In this document: positions 55,592 through 64,000 of the stretch, in pieces
How the letters are laid out: every line of letters begins with the position of its first letter
How positions within the stretch are numbered: the stretch's first letter is position 1
Position numbers and translations under genes: made by a program
The notes under the pieces: generated by a model
The model's database searches: none
What the model saw: the letters and a program-made list of their open reading frames with translations, nothing else
Told to the model about the DNA's origin: nothing
Assembly: GCA_038030265.1 (NCBI GenBank)
Contig: CM075937.1
Span: 38,544,198 to 38,608,197, forward strand
Direction of reading: 5' to 3'
DNA from: Corythucha ciliata
Taxonomy: Eukaryota; Arthropoda; Insecta; Hemiptera; Tingidae
DNA: 64,000 nt

Positions 55592-55805
55592 CCGAACCCC
55601 ACCCAGGTGAGACTCCCAAAGGCGTCTCCGTGGCGCAATTGGCAGCGTGCTGGACTGGTAATCCAGAGGTTGCGGGTTCAAAGTCCACCGGGGAGCCATT
55701 TTTTTCGAAACTCCAATTGTGTTGGGCTATGCCCTTCCATCGTCGTCCGGATAACATCAGTTTAATTAATTTATTAACATTTGTTATTATTGATAATGAA
55801 TTTTT
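55592..55805 (+). mobile_element. tRNA-headed SINE, copy 3
   Basis: A tRNA-like head (55624-55698) is followed by the body TTTTTTTCGAAACTCCAATT and GTGTTGGGCT, then CATCGTCGTCCGGATAACAT and an AT-rich tail with TTTAATTAATTTATTAACAT. It shares a CTCCCAAAGGCGTC upstream segment with copy 1, which places the SINE start upstream of the tRNA-like part. Confidence 0.75.
55624..55698 (+). tRNA. tRNA-like SINE head (pseudo-tRNA, anticodon loop GGT)
   Basis: It folds as a cloverleaf: acceptor 55624-55630 with 55689-55695 (one mismatch at the tip, one wobble), D stem GCGC/GCGT, anticodon stem CTGGA/TCCAG with loop CTGGTAA, T arm with one mismatch, then CCA at 55696-55698. GGT (Thr) is not a normal animal anticodon, and the following sequence matches the SINE, so this is a tRNA-derived promoter rather than a working tRNA. 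Confidence 0.6.
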
Positions 55806-55868
55806 AGCCTTGCTTAATTGATAATTTATTGTTATGCAATTTTTGTTATTATTATTTTATTATTATTA

Positions 55869-57161
55869 TTTTTTTTTTGGGTAGGGAGGTGGAAATGCAT
55901 TTACGCACGATGTGCCGGGCTCCTGTCAAGCAACAGACTACCGGCTAAAACCACCCCCCTTTCTTGGCCCAGCTGCGCAGGCTATCGGCCATTTTACAAT
56001 TTTTCCACACTACTTCTTCTTATATCCAGTTCAGTTCTTCTCTCTCAAGTAAGTCTTCCTAAATTAACCCGATTGCGCCAATATTTGTCAGATAAGTAAT
56101 CACGCTCTTTGCTTGCTGGTTTTCCTGTCCTAACATTTCACTCATACTTCCTTTCAGATTTGCTCTCCTTCGTTCTTCAGCTAGATTCGGACAATCTAGC
56201 AGCAGATGTCGTACGATTAGTGTATCTCCGCAAAGGGGGCATCTTGGTGGCCTTCTTCCTAGGAACACGTAACTTTGGGTGAGCCGTGTATGCCCACATT
56301 TAAGCCTATTAATCGTCACGCATTCCTTCCTACAGAGGTGCGTACTTAGCTTTGACGTGTCGAACTGTGCCTTAGGTTTCACAGTGTTCAATTTGCTTCC
56401 TTTATTTGTCCATTCCGTCTCCCACGTTTCCCACACCGCCTCCTTTACCCTCTTTATGTTAGCGGTCAGTTCTACGGCGTCTAGGGTTGCTATTTGTACA
56501 TTGTTTGCCATCATGCATTCCTCAGCTCGTACTCTGTACGGTCTTTGTCTACTTGATTGGTACCTGTAGATGTTATCCACCCCACACGAATCCTGTAGAC
56601 AACCCTTGAGGAAGTGATCTTCCATACTGTTTATTTTAATCCATTGAATGATCATAGCCTGGTCGTATCTTTTCTGTGGTGGGAGGATGCCAGCCAGGGC
56701 TATCAAACTATTGGTAGGTGTTGTCCTGAATGCTCCTGTGGCCAACAACAGGCCTTCACGGTAAACTGTGTCAAAGCATTTTACTCTGGTTTTCCTGGCT
56801 GATCTGTAAACAGTCTGACCATATTCTATTTTGGATCGTACCAGTGAACAGAATGCTCGAACCAGTAACAGATATATAGTTATGAAGAAAAAGCCAAAAC
56901 ACCCGTCGAAGTCTTCAATTATTTATTTTCGCCTACGTTTCGCCATGCTCCTAGCATCCTCAGGGCTCCAAAGTCCGAAATGTTAAAAAAGTTCCAGGCC
57001 GTTAAAAACAAAAGGCTCACATTCTAAACTTACCTGATGTATCAATGAGAGACCTTGTTAAATAATTAAAACCATTTTAAAAACCCACAATTAACGTAAT
57101 TAAATGAAGCAATTAAAACCCTCCTCCCACCATGACAAATTAGGTTAACAAAAGAAAAAGG

Positions 57162-57192
<31 letters not shown>

Positions 57193-57670
57193 CGTAACAG
57201 TGGTTCAGAACCCCATGTTTGATTTGCAAGCACCCTAAAACAGTTCAAGAGCTTGGTACATTTGACACGTATGCTTGAGATGTGGTTGTCCCAGGTCAGC
57301 TTTTCGTCACAGTATATTCCCAGGAATTTTACGTTACTACTCACACTTAACTTGACTCTTCCCATCCTTAGTTTCGGTGGTGGATGTTCTTTCCTAAGTC
57401 GGTAGAAATGGACCACCTGAGTTTTTTCCCTCTGAGAAGGAAAAACCAACTTTCCTTGCATTTCTGCAAAGAGTGTCTATTCCCCTCTGGAGTATCTCGT
57501 CGAAATTCTCCTCATTTCTACCCGTGTAGTACATTGCGATGTCGTCCACATACATTGAGATATGAATCTCTTCTGGAAGGCCTGCAGTTATGTCATTTAC
57601 CGCCACCAGGAAAAAGATGACGCTCAACACAGATCCCTGAGGTATTCCGTTCTCTAAGATGTAAGATTTT
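55869..57670 (-). pseudogene. Jockey/I-like LINE (RT to C-terminal zinc finger), interrupted
   Basis: Reading down from 57670: NGIPQGSVLSVIFFLVAVND (RT motif with PQGS); MYVDDIAMYY, the catalytic Asp pair, near 57550; a thumb segment VKFLGIYCDEKLTWDNHISS (57321-57260); LANQTWGSEPLL (near 57210). Then comes an insertion at 56872-57193, and the frame resumes about 56860 to 56059 with GAFRTTPTNSLIALAGILPP, NRLKCGHTRLTQSYVFLG and the C-x2-C-x7-H-x4-C finger CPLCGDTLIVRHLLLDC. I see no RNase H signature. A poly-A and TAA-rich tail (minus strand) is at 55877-55845. Frame changes lie at 57630-57400. The 5' part, including the endonuclease, is missing. Confidence 0.9.
56872..57193. mobile_element. 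322-bp insertion with GTAACAG target duplication
   Basis: GTAACAG at 56865-56871 and again at 57194-57200 brackets a segment that starts ATATATAGTTATGAAGAAAA and contains the Penelope-like 3' phrase (GCTCCTAGCATCCTCAGGGC). It ends in a ~29-base A run plus CCC (57162-57193). It separates RT from the C-terminal half of the host LINE, so it inserted after the LINE did. Confidence 0.85.
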
Positions 57671-58640
57671 ACGCGCGAATTAGCACATTTTCTCGCTCCT
57701 ATTCACTAATGGATGATTTTTCTCAATTTTAACAGTAAATTAGCAATTTTTCGCTTTGAATTAGGGTTATATTTTAGATTTTGGACGCGATTTTTTTCAC
57801 GAATTGAAGCTTTTTCTTTTTGAAGATGGAGACTAAACTTGGCCTAAGGCCCCGTCCTATAAGTGAGCGGGAATCACGCCATTTCAGCATTTTCGGCGGA
57901 AAACGACCGTATAGTTTTGTATTCGCTACAAACGCCAAACCTGCTTTAAACGCTCTACAGCGTGGTTCCCACCTTACGTTGGACAAGGGGTAATAGCTGC
58001 ACATAAGGGCTTGTTACTCAATTTTACTGCAAACTGGCCTCTAAAACCCCGAATTTATAAGTTCGATTTATTATCAATTTCATTAGCAAATTAGAGCTTT
58101 TTCTTTTTTTTAAGCTGTGAATTTACGTTTATCTCGATTTCAGCGTCAAACTAGTAGTTTATTTCACTTTTAGCGCTTTTTTTCTCAATTTTAGTCGCGA
58201 ATTATCGCTTTTTTACACACTTTTAGCCATAAGTTCGGTCTATTTGTCCATTTTACTTCGATGTTCCCCTAGGCATGGGAATATGCTGGTGTTCGTGAAA
58301 AAAATCGAGTCCAAGGTGACCTTTTTTAGATGCGTATAAGCGTTTTTCTTCATTATTTTTATCTGCAACTTTGCAATTTTGTGCACTTTTTGACATGATT
58401 TACCGCTTTTTCTCAACTTTGGCTGTAGACCTGCCCCAAGAGCAGCACATTTTGGTTTTTTAAAACTACATCGCGGTTCATACAACGCGAATCTGTGATT
58501 TTCTTTCGATTGGGGTGTTGAAGATGAATCGAAAGGCGCGAATTAGAGAAGTTACTCAATTTCATCAAAGAATGAGGGCTTTTTCATAGTTTTAGCCACG
58601 AATATACATATAAGTATTTCATCTAAAATTTTAATTGTGT
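57660..58640 (-). repeat. Family A array, reverse orientation
   Basis: GCGCGAATTAGCACATTTTC, AGTAAATTAGCAATTTTTCG and many diverged units run to 58640. A non-array stretch at about 57830-58010 interrupts it. Confidence 0.8.
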
Positions 58641-58649
58641 ACTTGCCTC

Positions 58650-59480
58650 AAGCAGTGGCGCCGCCGATTTACATCCAAGTGTAGCAGCCTCTACACCTCT
58701 CTAGGGGGTGGGTGTTCCGTGATCGAGGAGGAGATAAATAACATGGAAGTGAAAAAGAGTAAGATTGATTGTCAAAACAAATAAAGAACTCCATTGACGG
58801 ACCGTTGAAAATTCCAATTTCACCACAGTTAAAACCCGGCTACGTTTCCTTGGAACTTTAATTTCGTTGTAGCCGCACCCCCTAATCCCACCACGCCTCC
58901 AATTGATTATGCGGCTCGTCAGCCCGGGCCAACTTCAATATATCTTGGAATCTTGCTGATGATGCCCTGCCAAAGAAATGGCCCCCGACACTTTCAATTT
59001 CGTGAGATTCATCCATAAAACTTGTAATTTATTTTCTCAAATCAGGACACGAATTTGCAAAATCACAATTCTCTAGTAACAATTACACGGCTAATCGGGA
59101 ACATGGGTGTAATCGGAGCCGGCTAGCCCAGCGTCCACAACCTCTAAAATGAACTTGCGCATGGGCTTTGTCACCCTACTTACGCGTTCCGTCGTGGGCG
59201 GCTTGCCCGGGTTCCAAAAGTCACGGAGAAAGATCCCCGGAACTCGAAATTTCACGGAAATAAAGATCAGAAACTGAAAATTCCACGGAAATAAATAGCG
59301 GAAACTATAGCAATGTCTTTGGTATAATTAGACCCGATTTTTAGTCCAGTATACGATGTAATTTCAAGGCTGTATTTGTTAGACTTTGGGTGCTGTCGTG
59401 ACTGCCTAACCCTGAATTCACGGACCACAAAAAAAGGCCCGAAACTTGAAATTTCGCAGATATTTAGCTCTGTTTGATGC
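58650..59480 (+). repeat. Family C units with unique stretches
   Basis: The start holds a GTGGCGCCGCCGATTTACAT terminus-like word. Family C units (GAACTCGAAATTTCACGGAA, CGAAACTTGAAATTTCGCAG) lie at 58985-59110, 59230-59310 and 59440-59470. 58700-58980 has no recognisable content. Confidence 0.65.
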
Positions 59481-59629
59481 TAGTCTGAGTTCAAACAAAA
59501 ATCATTAATTAATTCGTAATTATTGAGTATTAATTAAGTAATTCTCATTTTTACCTGAGAATTGCAGGTAAAACGAAAAATGTCTGCACAATTTGAGCTG
59601 TGTATTATCGATATTTGTCATTGTTACTC

Positions 59630-60045
59630 ACTATTAGTGATTTTGTCAATTTTAGCTGGGAGTTGTTGATTTTTTTTACTTTTAGCGTTGAATTATCGGT
59701 TTCCTCATTTTTATCCGTGGATTCGACCTAAAAACAGGCACAGGCGGACCTCCACCTATCGAGGCCTAAGGCGGATATCTTCATGAGGTCCCTTGTTAAT
59801 AGGCTCCACATAAACAAGAAAATAATTTTCACATTACATTTTCATAACTTATGGTTTTTTCCCCTTTTTTAAATGCTCAATTTAAGCAGCAAATTGCGTT
59901 TTTTTTTAAAATTTTACCCGCTAATTAGAGCATTTCTCAGTTTTGGCTGCGAGCATTAGTGCATTTTTTTTTTTTTCAATTATTGGTCTGATGGTGGCAA
60001 ATATGGGCCATGTTTCTTGATTTAGCTACGAATAAAATTAACGGT
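59630..60045 (-). repeat. Family A units, reverse orientation
   Basis: GTTGAATTATCGGTTTCCTC, CGCTAATTAGAGCATTTCTC and similar, strongly decayed. Confidence 0.65.
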
Positions 60046-60047
60046 AG

Positions 60048-60730
60048 TAGTAGTAGTAGTAGTAGTTTATTGATTACCAATGTACAATCATACCAACAGC
60101 CGAGACTACCGATCAGGCAATGGGCAAATTGCCCGTCTGACGAGGTTTCAGGCTTCGTAATTTTACGTTTCTGTTAGCTACGTACTACACTAACCAGACA
60201 CGGTGCCCAAGAGAGCGCGGAGAAATAAATAAGTATATAATAACAGAACAACAGTAACTCAAATATAAAAATATATAAGCAACAAAACAAGGCAACACGT
60301 GCGGGCACCTATCCTAGGCAAACAGATGTCCTAGTAACTAATTATTCCAAGTTTGGATCCAAACAACCAATCAAAATAAATAACAAATAAAATTTATAAG
60401 TTAACCGACAAATAATCTAGCAATTTCGTAGTATACATACCTCACAGTATCACAGGGGGGATTTTTTTTTCCACTTCTTTTATTTATTTATTTATTTATT
60501 TATTTAATTTAATTTTCTTTAATTCAGTTAAACTCCGCTACTAGTTCTTTCCTATACATCCACGCACGGACAAAGTAATTATTTAGGCCAGACCAGTCCC
60601 TGCCGTTCAAGATGTCCGGCAATTCAAACTCCCTTGCTCCCAGAAAGCGCACTCGGAACTCTCTCAGAACGGGGCAGACCGCAAGGAAGTGCATCGTGGT
60701 CCCCTCGACATTCAAGTTGCACAGGGTTCA
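60048..60730 (-). pseudogene. LINE 3' end with trinucleotide tail
   Basis: On the minus strand, 60715-60524 encodes the last 63 residues of a LINE protein: MHFLAVCPVLREFRVRFLGA then LNGRDWSGLNNYFVRAWMYR, which resembles the C-terminal end found after the HxxxxC finger in several LINE clades. A ~450-bp 3' untranslated region follows, containing a (TTTA)n tract (60478-60505), and it ends in about seven TAC/CTA repeats at 60046-60066. That trinucleotide tail marks the insertion end. The 5' part is lost. Clade not determined. Confidence 0.75.
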
Positions 60731-60789
60731 GGCTCGGGACTCTCCTTGTCTCCAAGCAATTGCATTTAGACCCAATAGCTCCTCAATAG

Positions 60790-61180
60790 CTTACTCAATG
60801 AATTCGAAAAGTTCGAATTTTTCTCAATTTTAGCCGTGAATTTGGCATTTTCCTCAATTTTAGCCCTGAATTAGAGTGTTTTCCCCCTATTTTCATCCGC
60901 AGGTTTGGCCCAAGAACAACATATTAGCGTCTTTTTCTATATTGTGATTTTTTTTCACGGTAAAATGGCCTTTATACACCGCAATCAGCGATTTTTTCTC
61001 ATTCTTGATCTGGAAGTTGCATCGAGAAACCACGAATGAGCGATTTTTCGCAGTTTTAGCCACGATTGTTCAAACTGTTCGCCGCGTTCTTGATCTAAAA
61101 ACAGCGTATCCGTGCGCTTTTTCAATTTTATTCGCCAGAGTACCTAAAGAAACTGGGGGATCATCAGCTGAGAAAAGGCA
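60790..61180 (-). repeat. Family A array, reverse orientation
   Basis: TCTCAATTTTAGCCGTGAAT, TCAATTTTAGCCCTGAATTA and CACGAATGAGCGATTTTTCG at ~29-bp spacing. Confidence 0.8.
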
Positions 61181-61183
61181 TTT

Positions 61184-61449
61184 ATTGATCCCGAGCTCAG
61201 TGAACCCAAATGCAACCTAAGTCGGTGGGCATACGATACGATGTGGTTTGTTGACTAAAAAGAGAGGAAAGTTACACTAATTAATACTTGGACTAATTAA
61301 TTAAGTCACAAATATGTTTTTGGTGGTCTTCGACTTATGTGTGTGCCTCTTTCTTTTTAGCGAAACTTCTCTCTCTTTTTATTGAACAAACCACATTGTA
61401 TGCCCACCGACTTAGGTTGCATTAGGGGTTTACAGAGCTCGGAATCAAT
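61184..61449. mobile_element. 266-bp hairpin element
   Basis: ATTGATCCCGAGCTC at 61184 pairs with GAGCTCGGAATCAAT ending at 61449. TGCAACCTAAGTCGGTGGGC pairs with GCCCACCGACTTAGGTTGCA, and the GTGGTTTGTT region pairs with AACAAACCAC. Arms are about 90 bp. It separates reverse-orientation family A units (left) from forward ones (right). Confidence 0.9.
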
Positions 61450-61580
61450 TAGCGGCTAAATGTGCGAAGAACGCTAATTCACGCCAAAAATTGACAAAAA
61501 TCGCTGATTAAACCGCTGCTAAAATTCAGAAGAAACGCTATTCCGCAAATCCAATTGGAAAAAAGTGGTAACTATTGGCT
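61450..61580 (+). repeat. Family A units
   Basis: AATTAGCGGCTAAATGTGCG and GCTAATTCACGCCAAAAATT, about four units. Confidence 0.8.
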
Positions 61581-61584
61581 ACAA

Positions 61585-64000
61585 TTGGAACAAAAGCAAT
61601 TTTTTTTTTCAATTCAAGGGCAACGACCATCCCATCCACCCATTGGAACATAACCCTACTTGTGGAGGGTTGGTCCATTTTCCAGAGAGTTCTGCGCTAC
61701 ACCTCGTTGAAATCGTTTCGGCGCCGCGCCACTGGCCTCAAGAACTGCACATTGTCTCGCTTTCTCAATTTTAGCCGCGTAAGGATCTGCCGAAACTATG
61801 GGGATCTGGGTAAGCGAGCCGAGTGAGTGCGTGAGCGAGAGATGATTCGCCGTCGAACAGGATATCACGTTTTCCTGCACAGAAATTTATTGGAATAACA
61901 TGATGTTAATCTTGTCAAATTTAAGTGAAATTCTCAGACGGAAAAGTAAGATCGAACCCCCCCCCCCCACATTAAAGAATTATTTTCAATCCTCGTAATC
62001 CGTTAAGGAAAAATGGCCCGAGACTGCTCATATTTCTCTCCACGCGCTGTCTCAAACGCTCGAGTTTCCAAGTAAACTAAACATAAACCCTCTAGGGCAA
62101 GTTTCTTTTATTCTATTAAATAAAACGAGCAGTTTAGGTAGTCGTAGTACGAGATAAAATATTCCGTCTCCGTACTTTTACCTCCCGGCCCCTATCCCCT
62201 GCCAGCCCATCGACACGCAGGCTGCAAGGAATATTTACCTGGAAATAGGGAGAGCGTGAGGAAATTTATATGGAGAGAACACCGCGCGTACAGCGTAAAC
62301 TGCTGCACTTAAAATAATTGAACATTTCTCCGTGACAAAGTTGTGCATTGGGGAAAAAAAAAAAAAAAATGAAAAACGTTTGCTCGTATTCCCAGAGGAA
62401 CGCTCACTCATTCCGAGTTCAGGAGCGTGACAATCAAATTTAAACCGCGCTAACAGGTAATGAAGACGTGAGGGGAAAAACGGGGTGGAGAGTGTATTAA
62501 TCAATAACAGTTAATGATTAATAACATCAGAATAACCTCGTTGGGTAAGCGGTAATGCAAGATTTAGAGGAGGGGACGGGGAGAAGCGAAATACCTTCTT
62601 TTTTTTTTTTTAGCATTGCTTAGCCTCTCACAAGATCCACCCACCCCTCCTCATCCCATCGTTTTTCACAACGCTCTTTTTATGTTGCCTATCATTAAAT
62701 TTGATAAATGATGCTCGAGCTCGGTTTTGACTCCTAATTTCGTCGGCCAGGCCCTGTGGTTTCGATAGTGAAGAAGAAGAAGAACAAGCAGCGCGAAGAG
62801 AGTGAGTGTTTGTGAGTAGCCTACGGGTGGTGGGGAGGGGGGTAGCTCATCATGAGGTTCAAGTGTGGCGTGTGTGTGAAGATGGTGATACAGTGGGGGT
62901 GAGGGAAGGGTTTTGGGGTTGTATTAAGCGAGAAAAGTAATCCATTCTCTTGTCTAACCGCATCATCCATCTCCAAACGAGAGAGAGAGAGAGAGAGAGA
63001 GTAAAAACAAGTGATAAGGATTGCGGGGCGGGAGGGGGTGTTCCACCTGCACGTGTTAGAATAAATTTTCCAAGTTTGAACTAGAAAATTATTACGGATC
63101 TGACGATGTAGCAGGCAAACAAATGAGCGGTTATTTTTGTACACATTCCGTCTACTTCTTATCCAATTGAATAAGTGCTGTTACGATAAATGACATTGTA
63201 TTGCAATGTTTCTGACCCTTAGGGCTGCCGCTTGTCGTCTCATATTACACAAAAAAACTGAGATATCACGTTATATTAATTCACGAAATTCGCTCTCTCG
63301 TAAAAGGGAGGGAAAAAAAGAAAGAGAAAGGGAGAAAAACGAATTTAAAAGCGTTACGTCAACGTTCATAACTTTAAACTCGCGGAGAGTGCATGGCTAG
63401 ACAGATATGACGAGAAGATGAGAGGTCGTCTAGAGATGGAATGGTGGGACATGATGCTTTTAAAAGGGTCGGTAGGGAATGGAAGAAGAAGGAAAAAAAA
63501 ACACTACTTTATCCCCCTACCATTCTCCTCTGCAGGAAATGAAAAACTCTTTTAGCGGCTCTCACCCTTCAAGTTCCCCCCCTCACACCGTACCATTCTA
63601 CACCCCTTAGGGCTTCTTCTTTTACTTCCAGTCCTGCAACCAACACTAGCACCCTCTTCTTCGTCGTCCGATTCACTCGGTCCTTTACTTATTCCATTCT
63701 CGTTCCTTCCCCACACGGGGTAATCTAATGTGACAGCTCAAAAGAAGGAAAAATGACAAAATTCGTCGGATAAGGGGAATTTGAGATGGGGGAAGAGGGC
63801 GTGACTTATGAAGAAAAAAAATCCCAGAGAATCGTGCGAGACAACGCTATTTAGAACGGAGATTTAAAAAAAAAAAAAAAAAAAAAAAGAATTTTGTTGA
63901 GTTTCTATTAGGAACTTCGAATGAGAGCAACGGTACCTTCAACGATGATAGGTCGTGCGGGTTGTAGTATAGACCACTCGGGTTCTTACTGTATTTCCAT
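61585..64000. other. No recognisable gene; microsatellites and homopolymers
   Basis: One reverse family A unit near 61758-61780, a 12-base C run at 61957-61968, poly-A near 62355-62370, (GA)n at 62980-63002 and poly-A of about 20 bases at 63867-63888. Open frames of up to 107 aa are low complexity. Confidence 0.55.

Noticed and set aside
55624..55698. Functional tRNA-Thr gene
   Set aside because: Non-standard anticodon, stem mismatches, and a downstream sequence shared with other SINE copies.

Overview
This is nuclear DNA from an invertebrate animal, most likely an arthropod. The evidence is Ty3-type, LINE and Penelope-like retroelement pieces, a 74-bp phase-0 spliceosomal-type intron, and AT-rich intergenic DNA full of simple repeats. 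The species cannot be named from the sequence. No intact host gene was found. The only host-like coding sequence is a broken copy of the G-patch splicing protein GPATCH1 (15496-17800, + strand). It keeps one intron with good splice sites but has several frame changes, and a 1.5-kb fold-back element is inserted into it.

Everything else recognisable is mobile or repetitive. (1) Retroelements: a decayed Ty3-type pol remnant (98-1757, +); a nearly intact, young Ty3-type element with 115/116-bp LTRs and a 5-bp target duplication (43449-47812, -); a LINE reverse transcriptase fragment (35263-36183, -); a Jockey/I-like LINE (55869-57670, -) split by a 322-bp insertion with a 7-bp target duplication; a second LINE 3' end with a trinucleotide tail (60048-60730, -); a Penelope-like GIY-YIG remnant (17880-18645, -); and copies of a tRNA-headed SINE (1925-2160, 2165-2345, 55592-55805). 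(2) About thirteen hairpin or fold-back DNA elements, from 120 bp to 1.5 kb. They include one whose arms are short tandem repeats (47887-48556), a 1.4-kb fold-back carrying a second hairpin in its loop (9292-10704), and several MITE-size palindromes.

(3) The most unusual feature is a set of strongly degenerate arrays of roughly 27-33-bp units, many sharing a TTCGCG-type core in an AT-rich unit. I separate them into families A (AATTCGCGGCTAAAA... GAGAAAA), B (GATTCGCGCC... AAAATGGC), C (AACTTGCAATTTCGCGGA), D (GAGCCAAATCCGTGAAAT) and G (AAACCGATTTCG). Families E and F are shorter units (AGAACCAATTGTG; GGTCCAACCACAGCAAA). Family A alone covers about 8 kb, in + orientation over most of the window and mainly - orientation from about 54 kb on. 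The young Ty3 element landed inside a family A array, so the array is older.

Between these blocks lie 1-4-kb stretches (2580-6500, 11475-13950, 19260-21620, 27850-30080, 38390-42120, 49500-53260, 61850-64000) with no array units and no gene I recognise. They are rich in polypurine/polypyrimidine tracts, long G or C homopolymers and microsatellites. The window is best read as a heterochromatin-like or gene-poor mosaic of old repeats with a few younger insertions. Coordinates of array edges are approximate; coordinates of LTRs, target duplications, hairpin ends and the GPATCH1 intron were read directly from the bases.
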